64,000 nt of DNA from an uncultured Christensenella sp. (GTDB lineage: Bacteria > Bacillota > Clostridia > Christensenellales > Pumilibacteraceae), in contig CATLHE010000004.1 in the NCBI GenBank assembly GCA_949948895.1, forward strand, positions 78,958 through 142,957, given 5' to 3'. This document shows positions 26,731 to 35,578 of this stretch, one piece after another; the stretch's first letter is position 1, and each line of letters begins with the position of its first letter. Below the pieces are notes generated by a model. It was given only the letters and a program-made list of their open reading frames with translations, was not told the DNA's origin and did not search any database. The translations under genes were made by a program, and so were the position numbers.

Positions 26731-28605
26731 TCATTCGGCGCTCTTTTTTGCTATATATTCCGTCGCGATCTCTTTTGCTCGCGCGAGCGTCGGCGCCATG
26801 CCGTCTGCGAGCAACATACCGTTGAACTCGGGCGCGTCATATTTATCGCCGAGTATTTCTTTCGTTGAGTCATGAATACCCGTCATCACCCACATTCCGT
26901 ATCCGTACGGCACGTACATTGCGGGAACGCCCATAAACGCCTGTATGAGCATGCGCGCCTGTTCTATATCGTCAGTTGCGCCCGCTTGCACATAGTCTTG
27001 CGCCGTCCGTCCGAAATAATTGACCTGCATATCCATAAGCAACGACGACAGATAACCTTCATACATATTTATCATAGAGTATTCCGCATACAGTCCCGCC
27101 GCCGTATCGCCTTCTTCTTCCGCTATATTATTGAGCACTGCGAGCGCGGTGTACTGCGCCCAGCCCTCGGAAAACGCCGTGCAGCCCGTCACTGCGGAAA
27201 TAAGTTTGGTTCCGTTCTCTTTGGCGTTTACATACGCATACAGGTGTCCGGGATAACCTTCGTGCGCCATAAGCGGCAACAGTCCGGTACTGCCCTGCTC
27301 GAGCAAGTATCCGTTGAGCGTAATATGCTCGGTCGCGCCGAGGTCGTCGAGCGGCGTAGACATATAGTAAGCCAGAGTGCTGCTGCGCTCCGCTTCCGTC
27401 GGGTTCATATACTTGAAACCTATGTCGGGTTCGGTCTTTAGGTCGGGCACTATCTTTTTTGCCGCGACCTTGAGATAGTCGAGCACTTCCTGCGGCGTTT
27501 CCAGCCCCAAAAGCTCTTTTTCGCCTTCCATGTAAGCGCTAAACTCCGTAAATTCCTCGGGCGCGGATTGCTCGAGCGCCGCCGCCTTTTCGATGATCGC
27601 GTCTTCCCGATCGAGCGCTGTCATATATACGGCAAACAATTCGTCATACAGTCCGTCGAGTTCTACGCCGCGCTCGCCCGTTTTCTGCGCAAACATCCAC
27701 TCATAGTACGCCTTTCCCACTTCGCCGTACGCGCCGAGATAACTCACGTCGCAATCGACTACATTACCCGTAAACTCGTCGAGCCCCGCCGCCAGCGTTC
27801 TCACGCCCGTCATGAAACCGTTATCGAGCGCCGCTTTCATTTGATTCTTATACTTTGTTTTGACCGTATCGCTGAGGAAACTCGCGTTTTCGATCTTGTT
27901 CGCGGCAACGTCGTATAAATAGTAATTGCTTCCTTGAGCTTTTACCGCGTCGAGATAATCAATCATGGCGTTTACCGTGCAATCGTAAAGCGGAAATCCC
28001 GCGTCTATGCGAGCCTGCGCATAATCGAGATATGTAATAAACGCGTCGTCCGTAGTATTAGTCACTGCGATCAGATCTTTGACGTCCCGTTCCGAGCGCA
28101 GCTCGAAGTTTTCGAACGTGGTCGCAAACGAAGACACATATCCGCCTTCGTCGCTTATATAATCGCCGCCGATAAGATCGAATTCACGAGCGTAGCCTGA
28201 GCCGTAATAATCGATATACGTATCGAGCACGTTTTCCATGGAGCGGTAAGTCGAAGCGTCCGCATTGGAAAGTTTATCAAAGTCTATCGTTTCAAGCATA
28301 GACTTGTATGCGCCGAACGCGCCGAGCACGTCCGAAGCGTCGGAATCGCTTATTTGGGAAAAAGAATACCAGCTCGGCTCGCCGTACCGCGTGTAACCGA
28401 ACGACCTGCCAGGCGTGACAGAGAACGCGTTCCAACCGAAAATGTCGTCACCCATAAGCGCAAGCGCGAAATCATCGGCAAGCGCGTTCAGTCTTTGCGA
28501 CGGAGACTGCTCCTTATTGCCGCACCCGACAACCCCAAACATCGCGCATCCGACTGCGGCTACCGCGCCCATTCCCGCAAGAGCGGTTTTCATTCGTTTT
28601 TTCAT
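26731..28605 (-). CDS. DUF885 lipoprotein, probable metallopeptidase
   Basis: 624 residues from the ATG at 28605, which has GGAGG before it. The signal peptide MKKRMKTALAGMGAVAAVGC... ends in a lipobox VVGC, so the protein should be lipid-anchored outside the membrane. The DUF885 core shows LMAHEGYPGHLYAYV near residue 440 and FSEGWAQYTA near 480. Both are conserved in the family and carry the presumed zinc ligands. Biochemically studied relatives are few, so peptidase activity is an inference. An AT-poor 60-base gap separates it from the ZIP gene upstream. Confidence 0.87.
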   Translation of the reverse strand: MKKRMKTALAGMGAVAAVGCAMFGVVGCGNKEQSPSQRLNALADDFALALMGDDIFGWNAFSVTPGRSFGYTRYGEPSWYSFSQISDSDASDVLGAFGAYKSMLETIDFDKLSNADASTYRSMENVLDTYIDYYGSGYAREFDLIGGDYISDEGGYVSSFATTFENFELRSERDVKDLIAVTNTTDDAFITYLDYAQARIDAGFPLYDCTVNAMIDYLDAVKAQGSNYYLYDVAANKIENASFLSDTVKTKYKNQMKAALDNGFMTGVRTLAAGLDEFTGNVVDCDVSYLGAYGEVGKAYYEWMFAQKTGERGVELDGLYDELFAVYMTALDREDAIIEKAAALEQSAPEEFTEFSAYMEGEKELLGLETPQEVLDYLKVAAKKIVPDLKTEPDIGFKYMNPTEAERSSTLAYYMSTPLDDLGATEHITLNGYLLEQGSTGLLPLMAHEGYPGHLYAYVNAKENGTKLISAVTGCTAFSEGWAQYTALAVLNNIAEEEGDTAAGLYAEYSMINMYEGYLSSLLMDMQVNYFGRTAQDYVQAGATDDIEQARMLIQAFMGVPAMYVPYGYGMWVMTGIHDSTKEILGDKYDAPEFNGMLLADGMAPTLARAKEIATEYIAKKSAE

Positions 28606-28665
28606 GATTTTGCCTCCAAAATGAGAATATGTATACTTATTATGATTTTTTGTCAATGCCTGACG

Positions 28666-29535
28666 TTAAAACATCACAAGCAAGAACCCGACGAGCACAC
28701 CGACAAACAGCGCCAGCGCTGGCAGTTTACTCTTCCACATGAGTATCGCTTCGGGCAAAAGCTCGCCGAATACTACATACAGCATCGCCCCGCTCGCAAA
28801 CCCGAGCGACAGCGTGAGCATTATTCTGTTGATACCGCCGAGCGCATAACCTATGACCGCGCCGATGACCGTCGGCAAGCCGCTGAGCGCGGTAAGCGAT
28901 ACGGCTTTGGGCTTGCTCATTCCCCCCGCTATAAGCGGCACGGACACCGCCATGCCTTCGGGAATGTTGTGTAGCCCTATGACTATTGCGAGAATGAACC
29001 CGCTACCCGAAAATATATTCGCGACCATATCGGGCGCAGTCGCGTACGACGCGCCTATCACCATGCCCTCGGGCAGGTTATGTAACGCGATTGCCGACAT
29101 CATGACAAGCCCGGCGACAAACAGATTGCGACGCGACGGCGTCGTCGATTTGTGCGTTTCGTAGTGATTGGAGTGTATCAGTTCGTCGAGGTCGTCCGCC
29201 GTTGCCGGGTGGTCTTTGTCGATATGTACTACTTCGCGATCGGTGCGCTTATCTATTAAAAAGTTCAGCGCGTACACAACCGCATAACCGACTATCACGG
29301 CGAGCACGACTATCGCCGGAGTGTACGGCGGGAGCGCGCCCTCGTTCATCAGATCGATAGGCTCGCGCATAAGATCGAAGCACACGACGGCGAGCATTAT
29401 CCCCGCGGCAAACGACAGTAAAAGGCTTACGACCTTATTGGACTCGCGGCGCATGACCGCGCCCACAAGCCCGCCTATTCCCGTGCCGAATACACCCGAA
29501 ATAAATGTTATGATAATGATCGCGAGGTAATCCAT
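28666..29535 (-). CDS. ZIP family metal transporter
   Basis: 289 residues, about eight membrane helices. The two metal-binding helices read HNLPEGMVIGASYAT (near residue 155) and GLHNIPEGMAVSVPL (near 190), the hallmark of ZupT/GufA-type ZIP proteins. A cytoplasmic loop between helices 3 and 4 holds several histidines (HIDKDHPATADD, HSNHYETHKS), as is common for metal sensing. It should import zinc, iron or manganese. It is likely co-transcribed with the DUF885 gene 60 bases downstream. Confidence 0.92.
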   Translation of the reverse strand: MDYLAIIIITFISGVFGTGIGGLVGAVMRRESNKVVSLLLSFAAGIMLAVVCFDLMREPIDLMNEGALPPYTPAIVVLAVIVGYAVVYALNFLIDKRTDREVVHIDKDHPATADDLDELIHSNHYETHKSTTPSRRNLFVAGLVMMSAIALHNLPEGMVIGASYATAPDMVANIFSGSGFILAIVIGLHNIPEGMAVSVPLIAGGMSKPKAVSLTALSGLPTVIGAVIGYALGGINRIMLTLSLGFASGAMLYVVFGELLPEAILMWKSKLPALALFVGVLVGFLLVMF

Positions 29536-29862
29536 AAATAGCTTACCTATTATATATCATTTGCACATTTGTGCGCAACTATTTTATATGCAAACTGTTT
29601 TATCTTACAATTATATATAATTTGTTGTTTTTCTGTTAGCATTATTTATTTCTTCTATTTTCAATACTCGTCTGTAAAAATATTGATTTTTGTTATTTTT
29701 TTTCGCTCATATTTTTCAACAACAGTTTGTCTTTATCGATTTTTTCTTTATCGATGACATCCGTGAACACTATAATCTCCCGCATCACGGCAGTTTAATT
29801 TTTGTCCGAAATTTGCGATTTTTTTACATTTTAGCTAGTAGAAAGTTAAAAATTCCGCGATT
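29536..29862. other. AT-rich gene-free stretch
   Basis: About 330 bases of T-rich sequence (plus strand) between two minus-strand genes. It probably holds the ZIP promoter; no RNA gene or clear repeat is seen. Confidence 0.5.
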
Positions 29863-30540
29863 TTACGAGTTTTCTTCGCCGCCGTCGGTGCAATCGGGGC
29901 AAGGCAGCTTGCCCGTCGCCGAACAGTCGCGGCAGTAAACCGTTCCCATAGAGCAATTTATACAAGTTGTTTTTCCGTCCGTACATAATATGCAGTCTTG
30001 CTCGCCGCTACCCATGCACAGCGTACACAGTTCTTCGCCTCTGCCGTTACACGAATAGCAATCGCGGTCGCCTATTCCGAAGCAACTCGTGCAAATTGTA
30101 TCGCCCATACCGCTGCAATAAATGCATCTTTTGTATTTGTAACTGCCGGTTATATAGTCGTATTCGTATCTTTTTCCCAGCCCGGAGCAGTAATTGCATC
30201 TTTTTCTTCCGCCGGTGCAAAGCGGGCAGTCGGTTTTACCTCTTCCGAGGCAGCTCATGCACATGCTGTTGCCGTCGCCGTCGCAAAGAAAGCATTCGAC
30301 CGAGCCCAACCCCAAGCATTTGGTACAAAGCAGCTCATACAGTCCGCCGCATTCATCGCACAAATAAATGCCGCGCCCGTCACAAGACGAACAGCTTATG
30401 TTGTGCGTGTCGTAGCATGTTTGACATACGAAATGCACTCTTGCCATTTGCCCGCCGCAACCGCAAAACAGCATGACGACCGTTGCGAGCATAACCGCTA
30501 CACACAATAAACGATTTTTATTTGTGGCACGTGCTTTCAT
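29863..30540 (-). CDS. Exported lipoprotein with 16 CxxC motifs (DnaJ zinc-finger-like repeats)
   Basis: 225 residues. The signal peptide (LLCVAVMLATVVMLFCGC) ends in a plausible lipobox FCGC. After it come 16 CxxC motifs spaced about every ten residues, many of the form CxxCxGxG (CSSCDGRG, CTKCLGLG, CMSCLGRG, CNYCSGLG, CYSCNGRG). These resemble the zinc-finger repeats of DnaJ, but there is no J-domain, and the protein seems to be outside the membrane. It may bind many metal ions or act in thiol chemistry; neither can be told from sequence. It is a lone gene. Confidence 0.75.
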   Translation of the reverse strand: MKARATNKNRLLCVAVMLATVVMLFCGCGGQMARVHFVCQTCYDTHNISCSSCDGRGIYLCDECGGLYELLCTKCLGLGSVECFLCDGDGNSMCMSCLGRGKTDCPLCTGGRKRCNYCSGLGKRYEYDYITGSYKYKRCIYCSGMGDTICTSCFGIGDRDCYSCNGRGEELCTLCMGSGEQDCILCTDGKTTCINCSMGTVYCRDCSATGKLPCPDCTDGGEENS

Positions 30541-30797
30541 TTTTGCCCTCCCTATGAAAAAGCCGTTTAGTTCGGCGCCGCGCTCATACCGAGCCGACTT
30601 TCACACAAAACGCTCAAACCCTGTCGCACCGTGATGATCGAATAGACGTCAAATGTAACGATGATATCTACGGAAAACTCCCGTTTGAGTTCTCGGCTCG
30701 AAGTTAATATAATTATATCATACTGCACGTATAAATGCAAGTTGTTTATAAAATGTCAAACATTTGGTTTGCGGAGCGATGCCAACCAAATGTTGGA

Positions 30798-31088
30798 CCA
30801 AACACGGTTTGGATGTTTGTCGTGTATTTACTTTTTTGTTTGTTTTACGTTTCACCCGAAAAGCGCCGGACATGATGTGGGGTATCGTTTGTTTGGCGTG
30901 ACAACAATGCGGCGGTTCGCCTAGATTCCTCGCGAGCTCGGAATGACAATAGGCGGTAGTGAACGTTCAAGCAATCGTAGGGGGCGACGCCCTCGTCGCC
31001 CCGCTGTATTTTGTAACGCCTTTATTCGGGTGCAATATCAAACAAATCACTGGCGAAAACACACGACAAACATCCAAGCTGTGCTTGG
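30798..31088. repeat. Complete inverted-repeat element, 291 bp
   Basis: The clearest single copy of the family. The left end CCAAACACGGTTTGG (30798-30812) and right end CCAAGCTGTGCTTGG (31074-31088) are inverted copies, and similarity continues about 60 bases inward through ATGTTTGTCGTGTRTTT to CACCCGAA. The payload has a TCATTCYGAG-type module (about 30905-30948) and a GTAGGGGGCGAC..GTCGCCCC hairpin (about 30978-31003). It ends four bases before the stop codon of the RadC-like gene. Confidence 0.8.
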
Positions 31089-31092
31089 TTGG

Positions 31093-32298
31093 TTAGTCGG
31101 TATTATTGGATTTTTCGTTTGTTGCGTAGTCCATGATCGCTTTTTTGGCTAGTTTTTCGCAAATATCGGGCGACGACGCGACTGCGGAAAGCGGCGTGAA
31201 CGTAAACACGCCGTCGCCCTTGCCGAACGCTCCGCCCGACAGCGAGTAATATCCGAACTCGTTGAATATGAGACAGTCCAAAAGTCGCGCATCCATATTT
31301 TCCAATATTTCCGCCAATACGTCCACGCTCTCGATATAATCGAACGCCGAAAAGAATAATTCGTATTCCCGCCTGCCCACTATCACATACGCCGCATCAT
31401 GCGCGTAAACCGCGCCGACTATCCGTTTCGCATCGACCACGGCATCGCCCGAATACACTTCGTGCGCGATGAGTCGGGCATGCTTATCCAAGTACGCGAC
31501 GTGCGTGCCTCGCGCACCGTCGCCGAACAGTATCATGCCGAGATAATTAACGACGGCGACGCGATCGGCAAGCCGAACTTCGCTCGCACCGTGCCATATG
31601 TTTACGTCGGATATCGCCTCGATGACTTTTACTGCGAGCTCGGTGACGTTTTTCACGCCGGCAAGCGCAGTCGGCGTGTCGCGCAATACCTGTGCAAGCG
31701 TCGCACGCTCGAGTATCTCATGCGCGGCGGCTTTTGTGTCTTTTCGCGGAATCACATACGACAGCGCGGTTTCCATTATCTCGACGTCGCTCATCGCATC
31801 GAGATATTTATCTTTGCTTACGGCAGTGCGTAATCTTTTTCTATGCCCTTCATGCGGATTGAGTTTGCTTTCGGCAGGTGGTTCGGACATACTCGACCGA
31901 TCTGTGGTACGCTTATCGTCGGGCGTTGCTTTATCCGTCGTTTGTTTATCGGATTTGCTGCCGCGCTTTTTTTCGTATTTATCGCGAGCGGCATGACGCA
32001 CGCTCGCATCATTGATCACGCGACCTGCCGTTCCGCCTGCGATCTCGCTCATGCTGCGCTTATATTCGGAAAGCGCGTCTTGCGCCGATTTGTCGGGCGC
32101 GGTCTCGGTCGCAGCTTCGTCAAGTATCGCGTCGGTAAATTTGCTTATCCGCCGTGCGCGCCGCTTTTCGGCATCTTCGCGGTACAGCGCGTCATTGTTT
32201 TCCTTACTCACGCCGTTCCCGACGCTCGATACGTCTTCGCGTTTTTCGCCATTACCAAAAGACACCCGCGGATCGTCTATTCCGCTACCGTCTGCCAT
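31093..32298 (-). CDS. RadC-like protein with degenerate JAB domain
   Basis: 401 residues. The first 165 are charged and probably disordered. Residues 166-250 match the RadC N-terminal helix-hairpin-helix part (NPHEGHRKRLR, LDAMSDVEIMETALSYVIPRKDTKAAAHEIL). The rest aligns in layout with the RadC JAB/MPN domain (RVAVVNYLGMILF, VAYLDKHARLIAHEVYSGD). However, the zinc motif HxHPSG is absent; the corresponding region reads YVIVGRREYELFFSAFD. Metal-dependent activity is therefore unlikely, and a binding or structural role is more plausible. Its 3' end abuts a repeat element. Confidence 0.75.
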   Translation of the reverse strand: MADGSGIDDPRVSFGNGEKREDVSSVGNGVSKENNDALYREDAEKRRARRISKFTDAILDEAATETAPDKSAQDALSEYKRSMSEIAGGTAGRVINDASVRHAARDKYEKKRGSKSDKQTTDKATPDDKRTTDRSSMSEPPAESKLNPHEGHRKRLRTAVSKDKYLDAMSDVEIMETALSYVIPRKDTKAAAHEILERATLAQVLRDTPTALAGVKNVTELAVKVIEAISDVNIWHGASEVRLADRVAVVNYLGMILFGDGARGTHVAYLDKHARLIAHEVYSGDAVVDAKRIVGAVYAHDAAYVIVGRREYELFFSAFDYIESVDVLAEILENMDARLLDCLIFNEFGYYSLSGGAFGKGDGVFTFTPLSAVASSPDICEKLAKKAIMDYATNEKSNNTD

Positions 32299-32536
32299 TT
32301 CTTAAAATCCCTATTATAGTATTCGCGGCACGGCGCCTATCGCTTTCACGACCTGCCGCCCGCCGATATTCGATATCGATAATATATCATGCGCCTATGA
32401 AAATAGCAACATTTTTTTAGATTGCACTTTATTCACATCGATAAAAAACAAGCTATCGCTTTGATTTGATTTTTTTGACGTTCGCCGCGATATATCATCT
32501 CGACAAAGAAAATCATGTCCGATAAAAAATATGTCG

Positions 32537-32565
32537 AATCTTGATTTACTAAACCGACGGTTTAG
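32537..32565 (+). repeat. Palindromic repeat, copy 1
   Basis: AATCTTGATTTA followed by the palindrome CTAAACCGACGGTTTAG. Identical 29 bases occur at 33016 and, inverted, at 43389. Confidence 0.8.
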
Positions 32566-33015
32566 TTATACGTGCGGGTATCCGAATCTTTGTGCTCCTC
32601 ATGTAAAATTTCGAGAGAGCGCGTCGGACTTTTAGTCGAATTTTTGCGATACTTGTTAATATCGCTCCGTCATTGATACGCCGTACCGCTATTTAATGAA
32701 TATACTTAGCAAAACACGCCGCACTTTCGTGCAATATCGGTCGTTCTAATATAATATACTAATTCGGATCTACTCGATCATGCACACGAGCTTTTGGGCG
32801 CAAGAGCACGAAACGATATATCGGCTTCAATAACGCGCGGGCTATGTTTTATCTTTGATCTCATATACTTATCTATTATTACGGAACGCGCTTTGTAATT
32901 TACAGCGGATGTATGCGGTCGGTTAGGTTAACGAGAACCATTCTCTGTGCGGTGTCGCGTTTTGCCATATTTCTTTCCGCCGACCAAAAATAGCCACTCA
33001 AAACTTTTTTGCTCA

Positions 33016-33044
33016 AATCTTGATTTACTAAACCGACGGTTTAG
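33016..33044 (+). repeat. Palindromic repeat, copy 2
   Basis: Identical to the copy at 32537-32565. Degenerate similarity continues (GGGTATC..GAAACTTTCGCTC..GTAAAATT) for about 80 bases. Confidence 0.8.
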
Positions 33045-33593
33045 CGGCACGTTAGGGTATCTGAAACTTTCGCTCTTTTAGGTAAAATTCTGTCTCAGAG
33101 CGTCTGAATACGGCGCAAAATCGGTCGATCACGACGGCTCTTGCCGCGAAAATCGGAGTAAGCAGACTTTCCATATTCTCGGTTAAGTTGCTTTTATGCA
33201 TTGACCAAACGCTTGATCATCACAAATACTTACACACAAACGACAAGCCCCAACGCATACTTAGGGCAGTAATACTACGCGTTTTCATATAAAATGATAA
33301 ACGCTTATATAGAATACAGCGCTGAGGCAATATCAACCCAAAACGACTCTCGGCATTTATATCAATACCGCTTTTCGTTTTCGACACGCCCGATCGCCGC
33401 TATCCAACCGTACTTTTAATGTTTACCTACCGTTGTTCAGACATTATATAGGCGGCAGATATCATCATATTTCGACATTATATTGATTATTATATTATAA
33501 ATATATGCATACTATTTTACAATAAAACCGTTACTGCAAGCGGAGTTTAAGGGCTTGTAAAAGTGGCAATAATCGTCGGCACGGAGGTAAAAA

Positions 33594-34850
33594 ATGAATC
33601 CTTTTTACGAAAAATCATGCAAGATAGAAAAATGCTTTGACGATTGGAAAAAGCTTTATCCTACGGCATACGACAAGCACGACACCGATGCATATACCAA
33701 GGTGCGCACTATTCTTATGACGGGCACCGAGTTTGAACAACAATGGTTCATGCATCAACTCGCCCGTCATACTGCGGACAATAACGCTCGACGCGACGTG
33801 GCATTGCTTCGAGGGCTCGAACAGCAACAGCAAAAGCGGCTTTCCTACTTGAAGCCCAAAGACGAAACGGTGCTGGAAACTACCATCGCTTACGAGCAGC
33901 TCGCAGTCGATCTTACCGCCATACTCGCGCAAACGGAAAAAAATAAATACGTTAAAGCCGCACTCGATTTTGCATTGCTCGAAGACTTCGATCATCTTTA
34001 TAGGTTCAGCGACCTGCTCGAGATGGAACACGGCATTTCGGGCGAAAAGCTCGTCGGCAGTTATACCGAGATAATGCCCGGGCGTCCGACGATCGCCGAG
34101 CATCGCCATCCTTTCGATAATGTTCGTCGCCCCATACCGTCGTCGGCATCGCTCGCGACCAAACTGCATACAATGACGATCACCGCGGCGGAACAGCAGA
34201 CCATGAACTTCTATATGAATCTCGGCACGTACTATCCGTCGTCCGATCTCGGCCGTAAGCTTTTCCTTGAGATAGGCATGGTCGAAGAAGAACACGTTAC
34301 GCAGTACGAGTCGCTAATGGACCCCACGGCGACATGGTTCGAGTGCCTTCTCATGCACGAGTACGCGGAATGCTATTTGTATTATTCCGCAATGAACGAA
34401 GAGTCGAACGACGCGATCAAAAAGATTTGGACCATGCATTTCGAGCAAGAGCTCGCACACTTGCACTATGCCGCGGAACTTCTCAAAAAGTACGAGAAAA
34501 AAGAATGGGCGCAGGTAATACCCGACGCCGAGTTCCCGCCGCTCCTCGCGTTTAACGATAACTGCGAGAAGAATAAACACTATATACGCAACATTCTGAA
34601 AAACACCGTCAATAATACTTCGGTAATGGAAGACTACGCCGACGTCAACAGCATACCCGACGACTACCAATACTTTAAATACAATACCGCCATTAATAAA
34701 ACCCATACGTCTGTTGCCAGCCACAAAGTAATAGACAGCTATATAGCGGAGTTTGGAGAAGACTACCGATTTACCGTTGCCGAGCATCCCGTTAAACCCT
34801 TGCGCGACCGCAAAACCGACAATGTAGATCTCGCGCGCAAAAAGTCTTGA
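33594..34850 (+). CDS. Ferritin-like-fold protein, unknown function
   Basis: 418 residues, mostly helices, with several helices carrying carboxylate/histidine pairs as in di-iron ferritin-like proteins: YEQLAVDL, ALLEDFDHLYRF, TAAEQQTMNFY, GMVEEEHVTQYESL, LLMHEYAECYLYY and MHFEQELAHLHYAAELL. The EExH-type pattern suggests a metal-binding four-helix bundle, perhaps duplicated. A GGAGG site sits before the ATG. No signal peptide. It stands alone after a long gene-free stretch. The fold assignment is an inference; the reaction is unknown. Confidence 0.7.
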   Translation: MNPFYEKSCKIEKCFDDWKKLYPTAYDKHDTDAYTKVRTILMTGTEFEQQWFMHQLARHTADNNARRDVALLRGLEQQQQKRLSYLKPKDETVLETTIAYEQLAVDLTAILAQTEKNKYVKAALDFALLEDFDHLYRFSDLLEMEHGISGEKLVGSYTEIMPGRPTIAEHRHPFDNVRRPIPSSASLATKLHTMTITAAEQQTMNFYMNLGTYYPSSDLGRKLFLEIGMVEEEHVTQYESLMDPTATWFECLLMHEYAECYLYYSAMNEESNDAIKKIWTMHFEQELAHLHYAAELLKKYEKKEWAQVIPDAEFPPLLAFNDNCEKNKHYIRNILKNTVNNTSVMEDYADVNSIPDDYQYFKYNTAINKTHTSVASHKVIDSYIAEFGEDYRFTVAEHPVKPLRDRKTDNVDLARKKS

Positions 34851-35060
34851 CGCCGAGCATATCCATTTACCACTAAGAATCATCGGAGCTAAAAAGCAGT
34901 TTCGACGCAAAAGCATTTGTCGGCGCACTAAATCAAAACGCTGTACCACGCGAGTATAAACGGCTGAAATACTTCGATTACGAGTAGAACATTACCGACA
35001 GGTTGGAGTGCCGCAGCAAACGGACAGTTTTCTTATCGGCAAACAAACAGTCGCAATCTA

Positions 35061-35108
35061 CGCGGGTTCGAATAACATTTGCCTAAGCAGGCGGAAGTCG
35101 AACCCGCG
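35061..35108. other. Long hairpin of unknown role
   Basis: CGCGGGTTCGA (35061-35071) pairs perfectly with TCGAACCCGCG (35098-35108), and GCCT/AGGC pairs inside. The arms look like tRNA T-arm sequence, but no tRNA fits. A short tandem repeat TCTAGCGTCG follows at about 35131-35150. Confidence 0.45.
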
Positions 35109-35196
35109 GGGCAATAGGCGTCTAGCGTCGTCTAGCGTCGATAAAAAGATAGACGCATAACGGGAGCAATTTGTTTTAAAATGCTTATATCTATTT

Positions 35197-35224
35197 AAAA
35201 GCGACTGCATTTGCGGTCGCTTTT
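35197..35224 (+). terminator. Rho-independent terminator
   Basis: AAAGCGACTGC/GCGGTCGCTTT stem, ATTT loop and T-run. It lies 350 bases after the ferritin-like gene and before the parS sites. Confidence 0.7.
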
Positions 35225-35376
35225 ATCTTGTATAAACTCTTGTTGATAACTGTAAGCATAGCTAATCGTATACGCTTAAAAGCAAATACATCTTAAATAT
35301 CACGTTTTTAGCGAGGCGATTTAATATAAAATATACCCATATACGCCGTGCGCTTTAAATAATCGCAACTTTTTAT

Positions 35377-35392
35377 TGTTCCACGTGAAACA
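35377..35392. promoter_or_regulatory. parS site 1
   Basis: TGTTCCACGTGAAACA, an exact match to the Bacillus parS consensus TGTTNCACGTGAAACA, the ParB/Spo0J nucleation site. Confidence 0.92.
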
Positions 35393-35415
35393 TTTTAGTC
35401 TCGGGTATATCCGAT

Positions 35416-35431
35416 TGTTCCACGTGAAACA
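35416..35431. promoter_or_regulatory. parS site 2
   Basis: Identical 16 bases, 39 bases after site 1. Confidence 0.92.
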
Positions 35432-35452
35432 ATTGATTTTGAGGCAAAAAAA

Positions 35453-35468
35453 TGTTCCACGTGAAACA
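35453..35468. promoter_or_regulatory. parS site 3
   Basis: Identical 16 bases, 37 bases after site 2 and about 40 bases before the -35 box of parB. Confidence 0.92.
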
Positions 35469-35504
35469 TTTATCGCAACACCACCGCGCAAAAGCCGCTT
35501 TTGC

Positions 35505-35533
35505 TTGACAAAAAAGCATACGCCATATATAAT
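35505..35533 (+). promoter_or_regulatory. parB promoter
   Basis: TTGACA (35505-35510), 17 bases, TATAAT (35528-35533): perfect sigma-A consensus. Its closeness to the three parS sites suggests ParB spreading could repress its own promoter. Confidence 0.88.
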
Positions 35534-35578
35534 AGCCTAGACAACATCGCTTGTCTAATACATATTACGGAGTACGAC

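Larger units (their letters stand above)
32299..33593. other. 1.3-kb gene-free stretch
   Basis: No convincing reading frame or recognised RNA gene. It contains two copies of a palindromic repeat (32537-32565 and 33016-33044) whose downstream 90 bases also resemble each other, and an AT-rich end (about 33430-33530) that may hold the promoter of the next gene. An unrecognised small RNA cannot be excluded. Confidence 0.5.

Noticed and set aside
32299..33593. 6S RNA, RNase P RNA or SRP RNA in the 1.3-kb gap
   Set aside because: None of their conserved cores was recognised; only the palindromic repeats stand out.
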